In this document: positions 17,364-26,554 of the stretch, one piece after another
Position numbering within the stretch: position 1 is the stretch's first letter
How the letters are laid out: every line of letters begins with the position of its first letter
NCBI RefSeq assembly: GCF_003201815.1
Contig: NZ_QJKB01000008.1
Coordinates: forward strand, 204,003 to 268,002
Reading direction: 5' to 3'
Origin: Undibacterium pigrum
Lineage (GTDB): Bacteria; Pseudomonadota; Gammaproteobacteria; Burkholderiales; Burkholderiaceae_D
DNA length: 64,000 nucleotides
Notes under the pieces: generated by a model
Told to the model about the DNA's origin: nothing
The model's database searches: none
The model's input: only the letters and a program-made list of their open reading frames with translations
Made by a program: the position numbers and the translations under genes

Positions 17364-20300
17364 TTATTTTAATGGTGGAATGACTTGCGGCACCATGGGT
17401 TTGACAGGTTGCTCCTTGAGTTTTTTTTCCAGCAATTGTATGGCTGCTTCCAGTTGCTGGTCTTTGCCATTGAAGGTGGCGTGCGGCAGATTGTCGACTT
17501 CAACATCCGGTGAGACGCCCACACCTTCCACCAGCCAGCGGCCATCCATGCCGAATTGTGCATTTTCCGCTGCCCTGATCATGCCATTGTCAGACAGGGA
17601 GTTATTGTCAGACAGCCAGACACCTGCACCTGCCGTACGCTTGCCAACCAGTGGCCCCAGCTTCAAAGCCTTGACGCCGGCAGCAAAAGTTTCGCCGTCG
17701 GAATAAGTCAGTTCATCCACCAGCACCACCAGATGGCCGCGGAAGGTTTGCTGCATATTGGTGTACGGTGCAGAAGTCGGTGTCGCCCAGAAAGCCCAGG
17801 CCTTGCGCAAGAGTTTTTCTATGATCCAGCTATCGATATTGCCACCACGGTTGCGGCGCACGTCGATGATCAGGCCATCGCGTTCTATATTGCTATAAAA
17901 CTCGCGTGCAAAGCTATTGATATCCTGCGCACCCATGGCGCGCAAATGCAGGTAACCGATGCGGCCTTGTGAGACCTTGTTGACCTGTTCACTACGGCTT
18001 TGCTCCCAGTCGCCATAACGCAGGTTGGCATGTTTTACCATATTGACTGGCGTCACGATCACCGCACGGCTGGCCTGCTCGCCGCGTTTGACATGCATCA
18101 ACACCTGTTTGTCAGCCTGGTTGGTCAGCAGGTCAGAAATATCACGTGCTTCCAGCACTGGCTGGCCATTGATGGCGGTGATGACATCACCTTCACGGAT
18201 ATCCAGGTCTGGTTGCGACAGCGGTGCGCGTTCTGATGGCAATTCTGCTTCGGTACGATAGATGTGGTCGATGCGATAGCCCACTGCCGTGCGGCTCAAT
18301 ACCGCGCCCAGGGAAGTCGCCTGGCCTTCAGGCGCTGCGCGGCGGATATCGCCAGGGCGGGATTGTGAATGCAGGGTGCTGACTTCACTGGCCATCAGGC
18401 CCAGCACGTCATTCAATTCTGTCCTGTCGGTAATGCGGTCGACCAGAGGTGCATATTTGCTGCGTACCTTGTTCCAGTCTACGCCACGCATTTTGTCGTC
18501 GAACAAATAATCCCTGTGCATGCGCCAGGCGTCGGCATACATTTGTTGCCATTCCTGTTTGGGGCTGAGGAAGAAACTCCAGTCACTGACATTGACTCTG
18601 GCTTTGCTGAGGTCGCCCGGTTGTTTTGCACCAGCTTCAACAATGTAGAAATCGCCAGCGCCCGTCATGCTATGGGTCTGGTAAAACACGTGTTTCATGT
18701 CGGCAGACAAGTCGAACTGGCGCACATTGCTGGCAAAGGTTTCTGGCTGTGGCGAACTCTTGCTGATGGCCAGTGTCTTCAGGATGGTTTTACCATCCGT
18801 GCCATCCTGTTCAGTGAAGTAGATGCGCTTGTCATCCATCGCCAGGCTGCGGTAGTTGCCATAGGCCAGTGGCACCTGGTACAGCCTTTCTGCCAGACCA
18901 GCGTACTGTATGGCGGGCTTGGATGTTTTTTTGCTTTCGTCTGGCTTGTCTGTTGCTTTGTCGGTGGTTTTTTCTGCTGCTTTATCCGTCGACTTATCAG
19001 TTACTTTATCGGCTGGCTTTTCTGTTGCCTTGTCATTCGCTGGCGACTTGCTCAACTCGTCGTCAGCCTTGAAGGGGAAGCGGTTGCCACTCTGCAGTGC
19101 CAGTGCATACAGGCCTGTGCGTTTTTCGAAATGTGGGCCCATGTTGCGGTCGCCCCAGGGGGTACGATTACTAACCTGGAAATTGCGTTCAGAGAAGAAA
19201 TACAGCCAGCGTCCGTCAGAGGAAAATACCGGCGCATGCGAGTTGTATTTGTCGCTGGTGACAAAATGCAGTTGCTTGCTGTCCAGTGAGTACAAACCTA
19301 TCTGCGGTCTTTGCAGTTTATTGTTGGCCCTGATGATGGCGATGGTTTTGCTGTCCGGTGACCAGACAACTTCTTCCTGTCTCTCGGCACCCAGCTTGCC
19401 TGCATCGTCTATCAACTGATTGGCTTTGGTCGCCAGGTCCAGCAGCCACAGCCTGCCACGTTTGTCGGTATGTGCCAGCCATTTGCCATCAGGGGAGGGG
19501 ATGATGCGGTAGCGGTGTACGTCACCATTGCTGCTCAATACCTCGGGTTTGCCTAGGCCATCGGCTGGGAATTTCCAGATTTCGTTTTCACCTGTGGTGT
19601 CGACTATCGCGTAGACGGATTTGCCATCGTGAGAAAACACGGCTTCACGTGCGCGTGCGTTTTCAGGCACTGGCAAATCTATACGTCTTTGCGGGCCTGT
19701 GCCTGCAATCGTCAGGCGGCCGCGGGCGGTGAACAACAGGCGCTCTTCCTTGCCTGCGATTTCTACATTGCTCAGATAATCCAGCGGCGTTCTGATAAGG
19801 CGTTTGCGCTGCTGGTCAAAATCAGAAACCAGATCAATATTCAAGGTTTGGTCTTTGGCGCTGCTGATATCGAGTACATGCAAATCTGCCCCCAGCTGGT
19901 AGGCGATCTTGCCGTCACCCAGGCTGGGGTTACGCACTTCCCAATCCTTGTGCTGGGTCAGGACACGGGCATCGGTGCCGTCAGGATTGGCGCTCCAGAT
20001 ATTGTAGGCACCATTGCGGTCACTGATGAAATACAGCTTGCCTTTCCAAAGCATGGGACGGCGGTTATTGCTTTTGTCATCGGCAAATAATTGCTGGGCT
20101 TCGGTTTTACCCTGCACATCGTAACGCCAGAGCTGGGCGATGGCACCACCTCTATATTGCTTGGCATTGTCATTGGTCATGTGCAAGCCAAAGCGGGTGA
20201 AGTACAGGTATTTGCCGCTATCATCCAGCACGGCTTCATTCGCATCCGCGACCGGGAAGACCTTGCGTATCAGGGTTTGCGGATTGATGGCCGCGACGAT

Positions 20301-20699
20301 GCGGTGCGAGGCCGGGCCTGTGCTATTGAGCGTGCTGATCAGCACTTCGCCACTGGCGGTCCAGCCCAGTACGCCTACCTGGTCGTTTTCAAAACTGATG
20401 CGCTTCGGCACGCCACCTGCCATGGGCATGACATAGGCTTCCGCCGCACCTTCGTAGGCAGCGGAAAATGCCAGCCATTTACCGTCTGGCGAGATGGCTG
20501 GCAATACTTCGGATGCCGGGTGGCTGGTCAGTCTTTGTGCCTGGCCGCCATTGCTGCCTACTTTCCATAAATCACCCTCTGCAGTAAACACCACTGCATC
20601 GCCGCGTATGCTGGGAAAACGATAATAAGCAGGTGCGGCCAATGCCGAGGTCATCAGGCTGGTCAGGCTGAGTGCGAGGGTGAGTTTGGAAAGTCTCAT
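17364..20699 (-). CDS. Tricorn-type S41 peptidase
   Basis: The 1111-residue protein has a signal peptide (MRLSKLTLALSLTSLMTSALA), so it acts in the periplasm or outside. Two beta-propeller regions of PD40/WD40-like repeats follow (for example FPSIRGDAVVFTAEGDLWKV and AISPDGKWLAFSA), then a core domain, a PDZ domain (about 800-880, LDIREGDVITAINGQPVLE) and the S41 protease domain. The catalytic Ser lies in LTYSDGETFAAG (about residue 1000) and a supporting motif is DVRRNRGGNID. Archaeal tricorn degrades peptides downstream of the proteasome; bacterial secreted homologues are presumed to digest peptides. An unusual Thr-Asp-Lys-rich linker (about 551-597) separates the second propeller region from the rest. 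Confidence 0.92.
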   Translation of the reverse strand: MRLSKLTLALSLTSLMTSALAAPAYYRFPSIRGDAVVFTAEGDLWKVGSNGGQAQRLTSHPASEVLPAISPDGKWLAFSAAYEGAAEAYVMPMAGGVPKRISFENDQVGVLGWTASGEVLISTLNSTGPASHRIVAAINPQTLIRKVFPVADANEAVLDDSGKYLYFTRFGLHMTNDNAKQYRGGAIAQLWRYDVQGKTEAQQLFADDKSNNRRPMLWKGKLYFISDRNGAYNIWSANPDGTDARVLTQHKDWEVRNPSLGDGKIAYQLGADLHVLDISSAKDQTLNIDLVSDFDQQRKRLIRTPLDYLSNVEIAGKEERLLFTARGRLTIAGTGPQRRIDLPVPENARAREAVFSHDGKSVYAIVDTTGENEIWKFPADGLGKPEVLSSNGDVHRYRIIPSPDGKWLAHTDKRGRLWLLDLATKANQLIDDAGKLGAERQEEVVWSPDSKTIAIIRANNKLQRPQIGLYSLDSKQLHFVTSDKYNSHAPVFSSDGRWLYFFSERNFQVSNRTPWGDRNMGPHFEKRTGLYALALQSGNRFPFKADDELSKSPANDKATEKPADKVTDKSTDKAAEKTTDKATDKPDESKKTSKPAIQYAGLAERLYQVPLAYGNYRSLAMDDKRIYFTEQDGTDGKTILKTLAISKSSPQPETFASNVRQFDLSADMKHVFYQTHSMTGAGDFYIVEAGAKQPGDLSKARVNVSDWSFFLSPKQEWQQMYADAWRMHRDYLFDDKMRGVDWNKVRSKYAPLVDRITDRTELNDVLGLMASEVSTLHSQSRPGDIRRAAPEGQATSLGAVLSRTAVGYRIDHIYRTEAELPSERAPLSQPDLDIREGDVITAINGQPVLEARDISDLLTNQADKQVLMHVKRGEQASRAVIVTPVNMVKHANLRYGDWEQSRSEQVNKVSQGRIGYLHLRAMGAQDINSFAREFYSNIERDGLIIDVRRNRGGNIDSWIIEKLLRKAWAFWATPTSAPYTNMQQTFRGHLVVLVDELTYSDGETFAAGVKALKLGPLVGKRTAGAGVWLSDNNSLSDNGMIRAAENAQFGMDGRWLVEGVGVSPDVEVDNLPHATFNGKDQQLEAAIQLLEKKLKEQPVKPMVPQVIPPLK

Positions 20700-20879
20700 T
20701 TGTGGTCTCGAATTAGGAGGTGGATGTTGTTATGGTGAAGCTGCTTAAAAAGGAAACGAATAAAGGAACCGAATTTTGTATTGCCATACTGCTCATTGCT
20801 TATTTTTCACTACGCATACATTCATATCAAACTGGTATTGCCTGAAAACAAAGCTTTATACAGGTAATTGCAACAAACT

Positions 20880-20949
20880 GTAAGCAGCTTTTCAAGCTTA
20901 CGGGGGAAATACGCTTACATGAGGTTTTAAGCTTACATTTGGCGCTTAC
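20880..20949 (+). promoter_or_regulatory. Cluster of GCTTAC boxes upstream of the GH44 gene
   Basis: The hexamer GCTTAC occurs at 20896, 20913, 20931 and 20944, and its complement GTAAGC at 20880. Spacings are 17, 18 and 13 bases. Such clustering in the 367-base gap between two divergent genes suggests a multi-site regulator binding region, but no regulator family can be named. Confidence 0.4.
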
Positions 20950-21000
20950 ACCTGCCTTGAAATGTTAAAAAATATGTCGTACTCTGGGTGCTGGATTTCC

Positions 21001-21034
21001 GCATGGAAACTACGCGTGGAAATTACGCATGGAC
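21001..21034 (+). repeat. 13-bp tandem repeat before the GH44 start
   Basis: GCATGGAAACTAC (21001-21013) is followed directly by GCGTGGAAATTAC (21014-21026) and by a partial third copy GCATGGAC (21027-21034). It lies 33-66 bases before the GH44 ATG, in the untranslated leader if the start is correct. Confidence 0.6.
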
Positions 21035-21066
21035 TTAATAAATTACGGGCAGACCAAAGGTGCATC

Positions 21067-22848
21067 ATGAGACAAGTCAGCTTGTGCAAAGTTCTTTTAA
21101 TTTTAGGTATTTCTGCGGAAATTTCGACATCCTCAGCGCAGAGTGTCACGTTTTCTATCGATACCCAGGCCGAACGCAAAACCATCAGCCCGCTGATCTA
21201 TGGCTATAACGCCTATGCCGATGGCACCAATCGTGCTGGTTGGGAAAACCAGGGCGGGCAAGCCAGCCTGCAAAGCCTGAACATGCGCTCACGCCGCCTG
21301 GGCGGCAATAATATGACCAGCTATAACTGGGAAAACGGTGTCAGCAATTCTGGCAATGACTGGTGCCATTCTTCCAATGCTGGTGTCAGTGCCACAGCCG
21401 GAGCGGGTAATCCCAATTCCAACAATGGTCTTGCCTATTACGCGCCAGGTGCGGCCTTGCAAAGTTTCCAGGACCAGTCACTGGTACTGGGCACTTATTC
21501 CCTGTTGCAATTGCCTGCTGCTGGCAAGTTACCCAAAGACATCGTCAACCTGAACCCGCCATCAACTTGCATGGGTTACCAGTTATGGCAAAGCACCGCC
21601 GGGCCTTCCAATGTTGATACTTCGCGCTGGGTGAATATCGTCAATGACAAACCGGCATCTGCTGGTGGCCTGAGCCTGACCCCCGGTTTGAACGATGGTG
21701 TCGTGTATATTGATGAAGAGATCAATTTCCTGTTGCAGAAATATGGCGCCGCCTCTTCTGCGCAAGGTATTAAAGGCTATGAACTCGATAACGAGCCTGA
21801 CCTCTGGCATCACTGGACAACGAACAGCGGCGAGAGTGGTACGCATGCCAATCTTTATCCTGTAGTGACGACCGTAACTGACGTCATACAAAAAAACATA
21901 GGTCTGGCAAAGACCATCAAGCGCATGGATGCCAGTGCAGAGACCTTTGGCCCGGCAGTAAGTGGTTATCTGGGCTTGTTCAGTTTGTGGGCCGTGTGGG
22001 ATGGTTCAGCCTCGCATCAACCTGCTGACTGGGGACAATACAATGTCGAGCCTTATTACAGCAATAACACTGGCGACCGTTATCGCTACAATGGCATGAG
22101 CCTGGCCAATGCCTATCTGGCAAAAATGAATCAGGCATCGCAAACTGCGGGCCGCCGTTTGCTGGATGTGTTTTCTTTTCACTATTATCCACAAGCTTCT
22201 TACAATGCGACAGACCGCGTGCAGGCAGCGCGCAGCCTGTGGGATGCCACTTATGTAGAGCCAAGCTGGATCACCCAGAATGGCAATGGTTTCACCGATG
22301 GCCGGGCCTTGCAAATGCTGCCCAAGTTACAGAGATCCATTAGTGATTTTTATCCAGGCACCAAGCTGGCCGTGACGGAATATGATTTTGGTGGCAAGAG
22401 CGATATCACCGGCGCCATTGCCCAGGCCGATGCTTTGGGTGCTTTTGGCAAGCAGGGTGTGTATCTGGCGACTTATTTCGGTGACGCCGAACAGTTCATT
22501 GCATCCGGTTTTAAAATCTATAGAAACTATGATGGCAATAAGTCTGTCTTTCCTGCTACCTCAGTCAAGGCAGTCGCCAGCAATAATGCGAATGCGGCGG
22601 TATATGCTGCAGTCGATGTCAATGACCCGAACGTCATTCATGTGATTGCCATTAACCGCCAGGCCAGCAATGTAACGAGCAGCTTCCAGCTCAGCCATCC
22701 TGTGAATCTGAAGTATGCCCAGGTCTGGGGTGTCAGTGGCAGCAATGCCGCGATTACGGTCAGGACAGGTTTGAATAATATTACGCAAAATAAATTCAAT
22801 TACACTTTGCCTGCGCGCTCTGTCCTGCACTTTGTCCTGAAACCTTGA
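21067..22848 (+). CDS. Glycoside hydrolase family 44-like secreted endoglucanase/mannanase
   Basis: The product has 593 residues with a signal peptide ending near STSSAQS. The chain opens with a GH44-like phrase, KTISPLIYGYNAYADG, then SRRLGGNNMTSYNWENG and WCHSSN. GH44 enzymes are retaining beta-1,4-endoglucanases, xyloglucanases or mannanases with a TIM barrel plus beta-sandwich. The acid/base Glu is probably in KGYELDNEPDLWHHW and the nucleophile Glu in KLAVTEYDFGG; the conserved DVFSFHYYPQ lies between. The C-terminal 90 residues form the beta-domain. ATG 21067 was preferred over the open-frame start at 20962 because AAAGGTG lies just upstream and the signal peptide begins there. No carbohydrate uptake genes are adjacent. 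Confidence 0.88.
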   Translation: MRQVSLCKVLLILGISAEISTSSAQSVTFSIDTQAERKTISPLIYGYNAYADGTNRAGWENQGGQASLQSLNMRSRRLGGNNMTSYNWENGVSNSGNDWCHSSNAGVSATAGAGNPNSNNGLAYYAPGAALQSFQDQSLVLGTYSLLQLPAAGKLPKDIVNLNPPSTCMGYQLWQSTAGPSNVDTSRWVNIVNDKPASAGGLSLTPGLNDGVVYIDEEINFLLQKYGAASSAQGIKGYELDNEPDLWHHWTTNSGESGTHANLYPVVTTVTDVIQKNIGLAKTIKRMDASAETFGPAVSGYLGLFSLWAVWDGSASHQPADWGQYNVEPYYSNNTGDRYRYNGMSLANAYLAKMNQASQTAGRRLLDVFSFHYYPQASYNATDRVQAARSLWDATYVEPSWITQNGNGFTDGRALQMLPKLQRSISDFYPGTKLAVTEYDFGGKSDITGAIAQADALGAFGKQGVYLATYFGDAEQFIASGFKIYRNYDGNKSVFPATSVKAVASNNANAAVYAAVDVNDPNVIHVIAINRQASNVTSSFQLSHPVNLKYAQVWGVSGSNAAITVRTGLNNITQNKFNYTLPARSVLHFVLKP

Positions 22849-22859
22849 AATCTTGAAAG

Positions 22860-22895
22860 ATGAAGTAGCCACCTGCAAACTGGTGGCTACTTCAT
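22860..22895. terminator. Perfect 14-bp hairpin between convergent genes
   Basis: ATGAAGTAGCCACC (22860-22873) pairs with its complement at 22882-22895 around an 8-nt loop. It sits between the convergent GH44 and oxidoreductase genes and probably terminates both, although no T-run follows on either side. Confidence 0.6.
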
Positions 22896-22902
22896 ACAAT
22901 GC

Positions 22903-23916
22903 TTAAGCCTTGGTGACTTTCAAGATCAGCTTGCCATTGTTTTCACCTGTGAACAGTTTCTGGAAAGTGTCAGGGAAATTTTCCAGGCCATCGACGATAT
23001 CTTCGCGGCTTTTCAATTTGCCGGACATGATCCAGCCACCCATGACCATCGCTGCTTCCATCGCACGTGGATAAAAGTCAGATACCATGACGCCCCTCAG
23101 CGTTGCGCGCTTGACCATCAGGTTCAAATAATTGGATGGGCCTTTGATCGCCGTCGTATTGTTGTACTGGGATATCGCACCGCAGATCACGACACGGGCA
23201 CCAAAAGCCAGGTTGGCCAGGGCAGCATCGAGAATTTCACCACCGACATTATCGAAAAACACATCAATGCCATCAGGGCAATGCTGCTTCAAAGCGGCAG
23301 CGACATCTTCACTCTTGTAGTCGATGGCAGCATCAAAACCCAGTTCTTCTGTCAGGTAGCGGACTTTGTCTGCGCCACCTGCAATACCCACGACACGCGC
23401 TCCCTTGATCTTGGCAATCTGGCCGACGATAGTGCCCACCGCACCGGCGGCACCGGATATGACTACCGTATCGCCTTCCTTGGGCTGGCCTACTTCCAGC
23501 AAGCCGAAGTAGGCTGTCATGCCTGGCATGCCCAGGGTGCTCAGATACAGCGGCAGTGGTGCCAGCTTGGGATCTACCTTGCTGATGGCCTTGCCGTCAG
23601 AGTAGGCGTATTCCTGTACACCCAGCATGCCGCTGACATGGTCGCCGACTGCAAATTTAGGATTATTTGATTCAACTACCTCACCAACAGCCAGGGCGCG
23701 CATGACTTCGCCTAACGCCACTGGTGGCATGTAAGAATTCTTGTTGTCACTCATCCAGCCACGCATGGCAGGATCAAGCGAGATGTACAGGTTTTTAATC
23801 AGAACCTCGCCATCTTGCAATTCACGCAATTGCTCAGTAACGTGGTGGAAATCGCTGGCTTTGACGCTGCCTTGTGGACGGGCTGCGAGTTTGAATTGAT
23901 AGTTGATGGCGTTCAT
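22903..23916 (-). CDS. NADP-dependent oxidoreductase, MDR family (CurA/prostaglandin-reductase-like)
   Basis: The 337-residue protein is a zinc-free medium-chain dehydrogenase/reductase of the leukotriene B4 12-hydroxydehydrogenase type, which reduces alpha,beta-unsaturated ketones or aldehydes with NADPH. It has NLYISLDPAMRGWM near the N-terminus, the nucleotide-binding loop VISGAAGAVGTIVGQIAKIKG, and GADKVRYLTEELGFDAAIDY. It is divergent from a LysR-type gene 150 bases away. By the usual LysR arrangement that regulator probably controls it, perhaps in response to reactive carbonyls. Confidence 0.92.
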   Translation of the reverse strand: MNAINYQFKLAARPQGSVKASDFHHVTEQLRELQDGEVLIKNLYISLDPAMRGWMSDNKNSYMPPVALGEVMRALAVGEVVESNNPKFAVGDHVSGMLGVQEYAYSDGKAISKVDPKLAPLPLYLSTLGMPGMTAYFGLLEVGQPKEGDTVVISGAAGAVGTIVGQIAKIKGARVVGIAGGADKVRYLTEELGFDAAIDYKSEDVAAALKQHCPDGIDVFFDNVGGEILDAALANLAFGARVVICGAISQYNNTTAIKGPSNYLNLMVKRATLRGVMVSDFYPRAMEAAMVMGGWIMSGKLKSREDIVDGLENFPDTFQKLFTGENNGKLILKVTKA

Positions 23917-23992
23917 ATTGTGTCCTTATCAGAGTTTTACGGCTGTTGTTTAAGGCAGCGATGCGCTGACCATGGAGAGCAGTATAGGCAGG

Positions 23993-24038
23993 ATATTGTT
24001 GCTTGATAAGACAGGTATATTGCATAATATTGTTGCTT
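23993..24038. promoter_or_regulatory. Probable LysR-regulator binding region
   Basis: The 12-mer ATATTGTTGCTT occurs twice in direct orientation (23993-24004 and 24027-24038). Between and overlapping these lies ATATTGCATAATAT (24017-24030) with ATATT/AATAT arms, which fits the T-N11-A pattern of LysR boxes. It is located between the divergent oxidoreductase and lysR starts, 29 bases from the latter. Confidence 0.5.
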
Positions 24039-24066
24039 AAAACGGGACAATGAAAGAGGGCATTCC

Positions 24067-24960
24067 ATGCTGAATCCACAACACTTGGCGGTATTTGCCA
24101 CGATTATCCGTGCTGGCAGCATCAGCAAGGCAGCCATACAGCTCGGGTGTGGCAAGTCTTTGCTGTCGCGGCAACTGGCCAAGCTGGAAGAAGACCTGGG
24201 CGCACGCCTGATACAACGCTCGACCCGCAAGCTGACCCTGACTGAAATCGGTGAGCAAGTCTTGCATGAGGCACAGCGCATCGATGTTGCGCTGGCAAAC
24301 ATAGAGCAGATGGCTGGCCAGCATCAGCAAGAAGTCAAAGGGCGTTTGCGCGTCACTTGCCCCATGCCAGCCGTCGCCAGACTGGTGCCAGTCATGACGG
24401 AGTTTTGCCAGCGTTACCCACAAATCGACTTTGCCCTGCAAGTGGAAGACCGCCTGGTGGATTTAATCGCCGGGCAAATTGATGTTGCCATCCGGGTTGC
24501 TCATCTGGATGACTCCAACCTCATTGCCCGCAAACTGGTGGATAGCCAGCGCATACTCTGTGCTTCGCCAGCTTATCTGGCAAAGGCAGGCAAGCCTGTA
24601 GTGGCTGAAGACCTGGCGCAACATGCCTGTTTGCTCTACATCAATGCAGGCCGCGCGAACGATGAATGGACTTTGCTACAGGATGGCGAACCAAAAAAGA
24701 TCAGGGTGACCAGCCATTTTCAATCAAATAATGGCATTGCCCTGGTGACTGCTGCCTGCTCGGGGGCGGGTATCCTGCTGATCGACAAACTCATCGTCAG
24801 CAAGCATTTGAAGAGTGGAGAGTTGGTGGCCGTGCTGGACAATTATCAATTGCCCAGTGGCTCACCAGTGTATGCAGTTTATCCAGCGCGCGACTGGCTG
24901 GCTTTGAAAACGGCCACTTTCGTGGCCTTCCTGCAGGAGAGATTATTTACCGGCGTCTGA
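24067..24960 (+). CDS. LysR-family transcriptional regulator
   Basis: The 297-residue protein has an N-terminal winged helix-turn-helix ([20 protein letters not shown], then [20 protein letters not shown] and [16 protein letters not shown]). A LysR substrate domain follows (from about residue 90, [19 protein letters not shown]). It belongs to the large subgroup that regulates a divergently transcribed oxidoreductase. Its last 18 bases overlap the 3' end of the convergent aminotransferase gene. The effector is not known. Confidence 0.92.
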   Translation: MLNPQHLAVFATIIRAGSISKAAIQLGCGKSLLSRQLAKLEEDLGARLIQRSTRKLTLTEIGEQVLHEAQRIDVALANIEQMAGQHQQEVKGRLRVTCPMPAVARLVPVMTEFCQRYPQIDFALQVEDRLVDLIAGQIDVAIRVAHLDDSNLIARKLVDSQRILCASPAYLAKAGKPVVAEDLAQHACLLYINAGRANDEWTLLQDGEPKKIRVTSHFQSNNGIALVTAACSGAGILLIDKLIVSKHLKSGELVAVLDNYQLPSGSPVYAVYPARDWLALKTATFVAFLQERLFTGV

Positions 24961-26148
24961 TTTTTTTACTTCAGCAATCACCACACGCAACATGCTGATC
25001 AACTCGTCAATTTCTTCCTTCGTCACATTCAGGGCTGGCATGAAGCGCAGCAGGTCAGGGCGGGGGGAATTGATCAGTAAACCTACTGGCTCCATATCAC
25101 GGGCAGCTTCCACCAGCTTGCCGCCGATATTGTCGCCCAGCTTCAGCGCGCGCAGCAAACCAAAACCACGCTCGCCTTGCATGCCAAACTCTTCAGACAG
25201 CTTTTCCAGTTGCTGGCTCAGGTATTCGCCTTTTTCCTTGACCGAAGTCAGGAAGCCAGGTTTGTTCAATTCATTGAATACCGCTTTGCCGACTGCTGCC
25301 ATCAAAGGTGCGCCGTTATAAGTACCGCCCTGGTCGCCGGGCACGAAGCAGGCTACTTCTTCACGGCACAGCAAGGCACCCAGTGGTACGCCGCCACCTA
25401 TGCCTTTGGCCAGGGTCATGATGTCTGGTTCTATGTTGGATAATTGATAGCCAAACAATTCACCGGTGCGGCCCATGCCAGTCTGCACTTCATCAACGAT
25501 GAGCAACAGGCCGTGCTTCTTCGTCAATTCACGCAGGGCTTGCATGAATTCAGGGCTGGCTGGAATGACACCGCCTTCGCCTTGTACTGGTTCCAGCATG
25601 ACACCGACGGTTTTGTCGGTGATCAGTTTTTCTACTGAAGCGATATCGTTCAGATCCGCTTTAGGGAAGCCGCTGACTTGCGGGGCAAAGATCGTGTCCC
25701 AGCCTGGTTTGCCGGAGGCTGACATCATCGCCAGGGTGCGGCCATGAAAACCATGGTCGAAGGTAATGATTTCAAATGCGCCATTCTTGTTCAATTGCCC
25801 CCATTTGCGCGCCAGTTTGACCGCGCCTTCATTGGCTTCTGCGCCGCTATTGGTGAAAAACACGCGGTCAAAGCAAGAGTTCTTGGTCAGCAGATCAGCA
25901 AACTCCACCATCGGGGCATTGTAGAAAGCCGGGGAGGGGTTCAGCAATTTTTTTGATTGCGTTACCAGGGCATCGTGAATCACGTCAGGGCAATGGCCGA
26001 GGCAGTTGACGGCCCAGCCTTGCAGATAATCCAGATATCGCTTGCCCTTGTGATCAGTCAAGTACATGCCCTTGCCTTCAACGAACACCAGTTCGGGGCG
26101 TGGGGTGATGTACATCAGGGAATTTACGTTGTACTGACTGAATTCCAT
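24943..26148 (-). CDS. argD: Acetylornithine transaminase-like class III aminotransferase
   Basis: The 401-residue PLP enzyme belongs to the ornithine/acetylornithine aminotransferase group. It shows [20 protein letters not shown], the PLP-contacting [33 protein letters not shown] and the Schiff-base Lys in [17 protein letters not shown]. The likely reaction is transamination of N-acetylornithine or a related omega-amino acid in arginine metabolism. Other class III enzymes such as 4-aminobutyrate transaminase have similar motifs, so substrate is not certain. No other arg genes lie nearby. Its upstream region holds a dispersed inverted-repeat element. Confidence 0.82.
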   Translation of the reverse strand: MEFSQYNVNSLMYITPRPELVFVEGKGMYLTDHKGKRYLDYLQGWAVNCLGHCPDVIHDALVTQSKKLLNPSPAFYNAPMVEFADLLTKNSCFDRVFFTNSGAEANEGAVKLARKWGQLNKNGAFEIITFDHGFHGRTLAMMSASGKPGWDTIFAPQVSGFPKADLNDIASVEKLITDKTVGVMLEPVQGEGGVIPASPEFMQALRELTKKHGLLLIVDEVQTGMGRTGELFGYQLSNIEPDIMTLAKGIGGGVPLGALLCREEVACFVPGDQGGTYNGAPLMAAVGKAVFNELNKPGFLTSVKEKGEYLSQQLEKLSEEFGMQGERGFGLLRALKLGDNIGGKLVEAARDMEPVGLLINSPRPDLLRFMPALNVTKEEIDELISMLRVVIAEVKKSDAGK

Positions 26149-26204
26149 TTCAAGACTCCTAAGGTCGTTACAGTGGGTGGGGTAGACAAAAACTCAAAAA
26201 TAAA

Positions 26205-26398
26205 TAGGGCTTACGCAAAATTGTCCCAGCAAGGCTATCGCTTTAGGAAACCGCCCTTACAGGGGCGGTTCGTTACGTCGGCAGACAATACATTGTCTGA
26301 AACCCCGACTACACCGGCAGCGACGACGACAGTACTTTAGTACGCGGCTCCTAGGAGAGGAGCTGCAACGCAGCTGGGGCAGTTTTACGTAAGTCCTA
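26205..26398 (-). repeat. Dispersed inverted-repeat element, copy 1 (MITE-like)
   Basis: The 194-base element is bounded by inverted ends. The left end reads TAGGGCTTACGCAAAATTG and the complement of the right end reads TAGGACTTACGTAAAACTG. The same ends plus internal blocks (CCCAGCTGCGTTGCA, AGTACTGTCGTCGTCGCTG) recur at 49276-49398 in the opposite orientation. This copy has about 70 extra bases with two perfect internal hairpins: AACCGCCC/GGGCGGTT (26249-26270) and CAGACAAT/ATTGTCTG (26282-26299). There is no transposase, so it is a non-autonomous intergenic element. No target duplication was found. Confidence 0.75.
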
Positions 26399-26401
26399 AT
26401 A

Positions 26402-26548
26402 AAAAAAGCCACAGGGCGGAACCTGTGGCTGGATATTCGTGGTGCAGCTTTTTACGCGCACGCTCACTCCTACATCGGCCCAGGCTCGCTCAGCGAGTTG
26501 CGACGTCGTGCAATATTTGGTGAGGACATGTCAGTAAAAATTTTCATA
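26402..26548 (-). ncRNA. Candidate small RNA ending in a strong terminator
   Basis: On the minus strand a good promoter (TTGACG-17-TATTAT) directs transcription from about 26548. The transcript would end in a rho-independent terminator, the complement of AGCCACAGG/CCTGTGGCT (26407-26430), followed by T residues from the A-run at 26399-26407. The resulting RNA of about 147 nt contains the hairpin CTCGC-TGA-GCGAG. A 25-codon ORF (26470-26547) begins at the predicted transcription start but has no ribosome-binding site. No known RNA family is recognised. It could also be a leader of the ArgD-like gene 254 bases further on. Confidence 0.5.
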
Positions 26549-26554
26549 AAACGG

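Noticed and set aside
26470..26547. 25-codon peptide with ARRR as a possible arginine leader peptide
   Set aside because: No ribosome-binding site, and the following gene is 254 bases beyond the terminator with a repeat in between; kept only as an alternative to the small RNA.
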